Below are positions 55,721 through 64,000 of a stretch of DNA of 64,000 nt, piece by piece (position 1 is the stretch's first letter; each line of letters opens with the position of its first letter). A model generated the notes under the pieces. The model was not told the DNA's origin. It saw only the letters and a list, made by a program, of their open reading frames with translations, and did no database searches. Position numbers and translations under genes: made by a program. Source of the DNA: Ptiloglossa arizonensis (taxonomy: Eukaryota; Arthropoda; Insecta; Hymenoptera; Colletidae); assembly GCF_051014685.1 (NCBI RefSeq), contig NW_027479448.1, positions 58,892-122,891 on the forward strand. The letters run 5' to 3'.

Positions 55721-57344
55721 ACGTTATACGTTATACGTTATACGTTATACGTTATACGTTATAATTATACGTTATACGTTATACGTTATACGTTATACGT
55801 TATACGTTATACGTTATACGTTATACGTTATACGTTATACGTTATACATTATACGTTATACGTTATACGTCATACGTTATACGTTATACGTTATACGTTA
55901 TACGTTATACGTTATACGTTATACGTTATACGTTATACGTTATACGTTATGCGTTAGAATTTATACGTTATACGTTATACGTTATACGTTATACGTTATA
56001 CGTTATACGTTATACGTTATACGTTATACGTTATACGTTATACGTTATACGTTATACGTTATACGTTATACGTTATACGTTATACGTTATACGTTATACG
56101 TTATACGTTATACGTTATACGTTATACGTTATACGCTATACGTTATGCGTTATACGTTATACGTTCTACGTTAGTCGTTATACGTTATACGTTATACGTT
56201 ATACATTATACGTTATACGTTATACGTTATACGTTATACGTTATACGTTATACGTTATACGTTATACGTTATACGTTATACGTTATACGTTATACGTTAT
56301 ACGTTATACGTTATACGTCATACGTTATATGTTATACGTTATACGTTATACGTTATACGTTATACGTTAGACGTTATACGTTATACATTATACGTTATAC
56401 GTTATACGTTATACGTTATACGTTATACGTTATACGTTATACGTTATACGTTATACGTTATACGTTATACGTTATACGTTATACGTTACACGTTATACGT
56501 TATACGTTATACGTTATACGTTATACGTTATAGGTCATACCTTATACGTGATACGTCATACGTTATATGTTATACGTTATACGTTGTACGTTATGGGTTA
56601 TACGTTATACGTTATACGTTAAACGTTATACGTTATACGTTATACGTTATACGTTATACGTTATACGTTATACGTTATACGTTATACGTTATACGTTATA
56701 CGTTATACGTTATACGTTATAGGTTATACGTTATACGTTATACGTTATACGTTATACGTTATACGTTATACGTTATACGTTATACGTTATACGTATACGT
56801 TATACGTTATACGTTATACGTTATACGTTATACGTTATACGTTATACGTTATACGTTATACGTTATACGTTATACGTTATACGTTATACGTTATACGTTA
56901 TACGTTATACGTTATACGTTATACGTTATACGTTATACGTTATACGTTATACGTTAAACGTTATACGTTATACGTTATACGTTATACGTTATACGTTATA
57001 CGTTATACGTTATACGTTATACGATATACGTTATACGTTATACGTTATACGTTAAACGTTATACGTTATACGTTATACGTTATACGTTATACGTTATACG
57101 TTATACGTTATACGTTATACGTTATACGTTATACGTTATACGTTATACGTTATACGTTATACGTTATACGTTATACGTTATACGTTATACGTTATACGTT
57201 ATACGTTATACGTTATACGTTATACGTTATACGTTATACGTTATACGTTATACGTTATACGTTACACGTTATACGTTACACGTTATACGTTACACGTTAT
57301 ACGTTACACGTTATACGTTACACGTTATACGCTATGCGTTATGC

Positions 57345-60300
57345 GTTATAGGATATACGTTATGCGTTACAGGATATACATTATACGTTTTACGTTATAG
57401 GTCATACCTTATACGTGATACGTCATACGTTATATGTTATACGTTATACGTTATACGTTATGCGTTATACGTTAGACGTTATACGTTATACGTTATACGT
57501 TATACTTCATACGTTATACGTTATACGTTATGCGTTACAGGATATACGTTATACGTTATACGTTATTGGTCATACCTTATACGTGATACGTCATACGTTA
57601 TATGTTATACGTTATACGTTATACGTTATGCGTTATACGTTAGACGTTATACGTTATACGTTATACGTTATACGTTATACGTTACACGTTATACGTTATA
57701 CGTTATACGTTATACGTTATACGTTATACGTTATACGTTATACGTTATACGTTATACGTTATACGTTATTCGTTATACGTTATACGTTATACGTTATACG
57801 TTATACGTTATACGTTATACGTTATACGTTATACGTTATACGTTATACGTTATACGTTATACGTTATACGTTATACGTTATACGTTATACGTTATACATT
57901 ATACGTTACACGTTATACGTTATACGTTATACGTTATACGTTATACGTTATACGTTATACGTTATACGTTATACGTTATACGTCATACGTTATATGTTAT
58001 ATGTTATACGTTATACGTTATACGTTATACGTTATACGTTAGACGTTATACGTTATACATTATACGTTATACGTTATACGTTCTACGTTATACGTTCCGC
58101 GTTATACGTTATACGTTATACGTTATAGGTCATACCTTATACGTGATACGTCATACGTTATATGTTATACGTTATACGTTATACGTTATGCGTTATACGT
58201 TATACGTTATACGTTAAACGTTATACGTTATACGTTATACGTTATACGTTATACGTTATACGTTATACGTTATACGTTATACGTTATACGTTATACGTTA
58301 TACGTTATACGTTATACGTTATACGTTATACGTTATACGTTATACGTTATGCGTTAGAATTTATACGTTATACGTTATACGTTATACGTTATACGTTATA
58401 CGTTATACGTTATACGTTATACGTTATACGTTATACGTTATACGTTATACGTTATACGTTATACGTTATACGTTATACGTTATACGTTATACGTTATACG
58501 TTATACGTTATACGTTATACGTTATACGTTATACGTTATACGTTATACGTTATACGTTATACATTATACGTTATACGTTATACGTTATACGTTATACGTT
58601 ATACGCTATACGTTATGCGTTATACGTTATACGTTCTACGTTAGTCGTTATACGTTATACGTTATACGTTATACATTATACGTTATACGTTATACGTTAT
58701 ACGTTATACGTTATACGTTATACGTTATACGTTATACGTTATACGTTATACGTTATACGTTATACGTTATACGTTATACGTCATACGTTATATGTTATAC
58801 GTTATACGTTACACGTTACACGTTATACGTTACACGTTATACGTTACACGTTATACGTTATACGTTATACGTTATACGTTATACGTTATACGTTATACGT
58901 TATACGTTATACGTTATACGTTATACGTTATACGTTATACGTTATACGTTATACGTTATACGTTATACGTTATACGTTATACGTTATACGTTATACGTTA
59001 TACGTTATACGTTATACGTTATACGTTATACGTTATGCGTTAGAATTTATACGTTATACGTTATACGTTATACGTTATACGTTATACGTTATACGTTATA
59101 CGTTATACGTTATACGTTATACGTTATACGTTATACGTTATACGTTATACGTTATACGTTATACGTTATACGTTATGCGTTAGAATTTATACGTTATACG
59201 TTATACGTTATACGTTATACGTTATACGTTATACGTTATACGTTATACGTTATACGTTATACGTTATACGTTATACGTTATACGTTATACGTTATACGTT
59301 ATACGTTATACGCTACGCGTTATGCGTTATAGGATATACGTTATGCGTTACAGGATATACGTTATACGTTATACGTTATGTCATACCTTATACGTGATAC
59401 GTCATACGTTATATGTTATACGTTGTACGTTATACGTTATGGGTTATACGTTAGACGTTATACGTTATACGTTATACGTTATACTTTATACGTTATACCT
59501 TATACGTTATACGTTATACGTTATACGTTATACGTTATACGTTATACGTTAGACGTTATACGTTATACGTTATACGTTATACTTCATACGTTATACGTTA
59601 TACGTTATGCGTTACAGGATATACGTTATACGTTATACGTTATTGGTCATACCTTATACGTGATACGTCATACGTTATATGTTATACGTTATACGTTAAA
59701 CGTTATGCGTTATACGTTAGACGTTATACGTTATACGTTATACGTTATACGTTATACGTTACACGTTATACGTTATACGTTATACGTTATACGTTATACG
59801 TTATACGTTATACGTTATACGTTATACGTTATTCGTTATACGTTATACGTTATACGTTATACGTTATACGTTATACGTTATACGTTATACGTTATACGTT
59901 ATAGGTTATACGTTATACGTTATACGTTATACGTTATACGTTATACGTTATACATTATACGTTACACGTTATACGTTATACGTTATACGTTATACGTTAT
60001 ACGTTATACGTTATACGTTATACGTTATACGTTATACGTTATACGTCATACGTTATATGTTATATGTTATACGTTATACGTTATACGTTATACGTTATAC
60101 GTTAGACGTTATACGTTATACATTATACGTTATACGTTATACGTTCTACGTTATACGTTCCGCGTTATACGTTATACGTTATACGTTATAGGTCATACCT
60201 TATACGTGATACGTCATACGTTATATGTTATACGTTATACGTTATACGTTATGCGTTATACGTTATACGTTATACGTTAAACGTTATACGTTATACGTTA

Positions 60301-61480
60301 TACGTTATACGTTATACGTTATACGTTATACGTTATACGTTATACGTTATACGTTATACGTTATACGTTATACGTTATAGGTTATACGTTATACGTTATA
60401 CGTTATACGGTATACGTTATACGTTATACGTTTCACGTTACACGTTATACGCTACGCGTTATGCGTTATAGGATATACGTTATGCGTTACAGGATATACG
60501 TTATACGTTATACGTTATAGGTCATACCTTATACGTGATACGTCATACGTTATATGTTATACGTTGTACGTTATACGTTATGGGTTATACGTTAGACGTT
60601 ATACGTTATACGTTATACGTTATACTTTATACGTTATACGTTATACGTTATACGTTATACGTTATACGTTATACGTTATACGTTATACGTTATACGTTAT
60701 ACGTTATACGTTATACGTTATACGTTATACGTTATACGTTATACGTTATACGTTATACGTTATACGTTATACGTTATACGTTATACGTTATACGTTATAC
60801 GTTATACGTTATACGTTATACGTTATACGTTATACGTTATACGTTATACGTTATACGTTATACGTTATACGTTATACGTTATACTTTATACGTTATACGT
60901 TACAGGATAAACGTTATACGTTATACGTTATAGGTCATACCTTATATGTGACACGTCATACGTTATACGTTGTACGTTATACGTTATACGTTATACGTTA
61001 TACGTTATACGTTATACGTTATACGTTATACGTTATACGTTATACGTTATACGTTATACGTTATACGTTATACGTTATACGTTATACGTTATACGTTATA
61101 CGTTATACGTTATGCGTTAGAATTTATACGTTATACGTTATACGTTATACGTTATACGTTATACGTTATACGTTATACGTTATACGTTATACGTTATGCG
61201 TTATACGTTATACGTTATACGTTATACGTTATACGTTATACGTTATGCGTTAGAATTTATACGTTATACGTTATACGTTATACGTTATACGTTATACGTT
61301 ATACGTTATACGTTATACGTTATACGTTATACGTTATACGTTATACGTTATACGTTATACGTTATACGTTATACGTTATACGCTACGCGTTATGCGTTAT
61401 AGGATATACGTTATGCGTTACAGGATATACGTTATACGTTATACGTTATGTCATACCTTATACGTGATACGTCATACGTT
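57345..61480. repeat. Right-arm higher-order repeat: GGATATACG / GGTCATACC module
   Basis: A compound module (GCTACGCGTTATGCG-like, GGATATACG, ACAGGATATACG, then GGTCATACCTTATACGTGAT) recurs near 57330-57420, 59310-59410, 60448-60550 and 61381-61470. A further copy starts near 63961 and is cut by the window end. The GGTCATACC core also occurs alone at 54394, 56533, 57569, 58129, 59645, 60191 and 60933. Two copies carry ATGTCATACC instead, near 59388 and 61448. A section of about 2.08 kb containing TATTGGTCAT is repeated from 57564 to 59641. Confidence 0.7.
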
Positions 61481-64000
61481 ATATGTTATACGTTGTACGT
61501 TATACGTTATGGGTTATACGTTAGACGTTATACGTTATACGTTATACGTTATACTTTATACGTTATACCTTATACGTTATACGTTATACGTTATACGTTA
61601 TACGTTATACGTTATACGTTATACGTTATACGTTATACGTTATACGTTATACGTTATACGTTATACGTTATACGTTATACGTTATACGTTATACGTTATA
61701 CGTTATACGTTATACGTTATGCGTTATACGTTATGCGTTATACGTTTTACGATATACGTTATACGTTATACGTTATACGTTACAAGTTATACGTTATACG
61801 TTATACGTTATACGTTATACGTTATACGTTATACGTTATACGTTATACGTTATACGTTAGACGTTATACGTTATACGTTATACGTTACACGTTATACGTT
61901 ATACGTTCTACGTTATACGTTTTACGTTATACGTTCTACGTTATACGTTATACGTTATACGTTATACGTTATACGTTATACGTTATACGTTATACGTTAT
62001 ACGTTATACGTTATACGTTATACGTTATACGTTATACGTTATACGTTATACGTTATACGTTATACGTTATACGTTATACGTTATACGTTATACGTTATAC
62101 GTTATACGTTATACGTTATACGTTATACGTTACACGTTATACGTTATACGTTATACGTTATACGTTATACGTTATACGTTATACGTTACACGTTACACGT
62201 TATACGTTACACGTTATACGTTATACGTTATACGTTATACGTTATACGTTATACGTTATACGTTATACGTTATACGTTATACGTTATACGTTATACGTTA
62301 TACGTTATACGTTATACGTTATACGTTATACGTTATACGTTATACGTTATACGTTATACGTTATGCGTTAGAATTTATACGTTATACGTTATACGTTATG
62401 CGTTAGAATTTATACGTTATACGTTGTACGTTATACGTTATACGTTATACGTTACACGTTATACGTTATACGTTATACGTTATACGTTATACGTTATACG
62501 TTATACGTTATACGTTATACGTTATACGTTATACGTTATACGTTATACGTTATACGTTATACGTTATACGTTATACGTTATACGTTATACGTTATACGTT
62601 ATACGTTACACGTTATACGTTATACGTTATACGTTATACGTTATACGTTATACGTTATACGTTACACGTTACACGTTATACGTTATACGTTATACGTTAT
62701 ACGTTATACGTTATACGTTATACGTTATACGTTATACGTTATACGTTATACGTTATACGTTATACGTTATACGTTATACGTTATACGTTATACGTTATAC
62801 GTTATACGTTATACGTTATACGTTATACGTTATACGTTATACGTTATGCGTTAGAATTTATACGTTATACGTTGTACGTTATATGTTACTTACGTTATAC
62901 GTTATACGTTATACGTTATACGTTATACGTTATACGTTATACGTTATACGTTATACGTTATACGTTATACGTTATACGTTATACGTTATACGTTATACGT
63001 TATACGTTATACGTTATACGTTATACGTTATACGTTATACGTTATACGTTATACGTTATACGTTATACGTTATACGTTATACGTTATACGTTATACGTTA
63101 TACGTTATACGTTATACGTTATACGTTATACGTTATACGTTATACGTTATACGTTATACGTTATACGTTATACGTTATACGTTATACGTTATACGTTATA
63201 CGTTATACGTTATACGTTATACGTTATACGTTATACGTTATACGTTATACGTTATACGTTATACGTTATACGTTATACGTTATACGTTATACGTTATACG
63301 TTATACGTTATACGTTATACGTTATACGTTATACGTTAGAAGTTATACGTTATACGTTATACGTTATACGTTATACGTTATACGTTATACGTTACGTTAT
63401 ACGTTATACGTATACGTTATACGTTATACGTTATACGTTATACGTTATACGTTATACGTTATACGTTATACGTTATACGTTATACGTTATACGTTATACG
63501 TTATACGTTATACGTTATACGTTATACGTTATACGTTATACGTTATACGTTATACGTTATACGTTATACGTTATACGTTATACGTTATACGTTATACGTT
63601 ATACGTTATACGTTATACGTTATACGTTATACGTTATACGTTATACGTTATACGTTATACGTTATACGTTATACGTTATACGTTATACGTTATACGTTAT
63701 ACGTTATACGTTATACGTTATACGTTATACGTTATACGTTATACGTTATACGTTATAACGTTATACGTTATACGTTATACGTTATACGTTATACGTTATA
63801 CGTTATACGTTATACGTTATACGTTATACGTTATACGTTATACGTTATACGTTGTACGTTATACGTTATGCGTTATACGTTCTACGTTAGTCGTTATACG
63901 TTATACGTTATACGTTATACGTTATACGTTATACGTTATACGTTATACGTTACACGTTATACGCTACGCGTTATGCGTTATAGGATATACGTTATGCGTT

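Larger units (their letters stand above)
52128..64000. repeat. Right arm of the 7-bp satellite in opposite orientation (CGTTATA)n
   Basis: The same 7-mer as the left arm, reverse-complemented, starts immediately after the poly(A) and runs off the right edge. Variant families differ from the left arm: TTTTACGATATACG, GCGTTAGAATTTATACG, GGTCATACCTTATACG, ACAGGATATACG and CTACGCGTTATGCG. Off-length units are somewhat commoner than on the left: the 6-bp AATTAT unit at about 52471, 53021, 53456, 53847, 54819, 55210 and 55762, 6-bp units near 56793 and 63410, and an extra base near 63757. No gene or other element was found inside. Confidence 0.98.

Noticed and set aside
52007..63758. Long plus-strand ORFs in the right arm, up to 788 codons
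   Set aside because: Same heptapeptide by-product in the inverted arm. The first of them even begins in the retrotransposon 3' UTR and reads through the poly(A).
1..64000. Telomeric repeat array
   Set aside because: The monomer is not G-rich on either strand, no TTAGG-type repeat was seen, and the orientation reverses inside the window. A centromeric or interstitial satellite fits better.

Overview
The window is mostly tandem repeat. About 88% of it (1-44655 and 52128-64000) is a satellite built on one 7-bp monomer, TATAACG. It is split by a GC-rich island of about 7.5 kb (44656-52127). The island marks the source as an insect nuclear genome. It holds a first coding exon that I recognise as insect outspread (osp, the MPRIP orthologue), followed by an apparently full-length non-LTR retrotransposon of the R1 clade. 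The GC-rich, CpG-rich leader and the near-invariant N-terminus fit Hymenoptera, but the species is a guess. Nothing looks bacterial, organellar or viral.

Layout. (1) 1-44655: left satellite arm, reading TATAACG on the + strand. Variant monomers recur in order, forming higher-order repeats whose spacings are almost all exact multiples of 7 bp (for example 2611 = 373 x 7, 4221 = 603 x 7, 2730 = 390 x 7). (2) 44656-46127: GC-rich promoter-like and leader sequence with a TATA box, two short upstream ORFs, the osp exon with the start of a PH domain, and about 115 bp of intron-like or junction sequence. (3) About 46128-52127: the retrotransposon, with a 5' UTR, ORF1 (gag-like, three CCHC knuckles), ORF2 (AP endonuclease, reverse transcriptase, C-terminal CCHC), a 3' UTR of six consecutive hairpins, AATAAA and a 29-base A run. 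(4) 52128-64000: right satellite arm, the same 7-mer in the opposite orientation (CGTTATA on +), with a different set of higher-order repeats.

Function. The element carries what a self-mobilising LINE needs. ORF1 and ORF2 overlap as TAATG, the stop-restart arrangement known from the R1-clade element SART1. Endonuclease and RT catalytic motifs are intact. The one visible break is a single in-frame TGA between the endonuclease and RT domains. The osp exon has a likely non-conservative substitution in the PH domain and no good splice donor at the conserved end, so it may be a stranded or rearranged copy.

The points most worth following are the reversal of satellite orientation across the island, the poly(A) tail ending directly in satellite with no visible target-site duplication, the hairpin-packed 3' UTR, and the exact 7-bp phasing of the higher-order repeats. 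The many long ORFs in the satellite, all encoding (YTLYVIR)n, are by-products of the repeat and are not annotated as genes.
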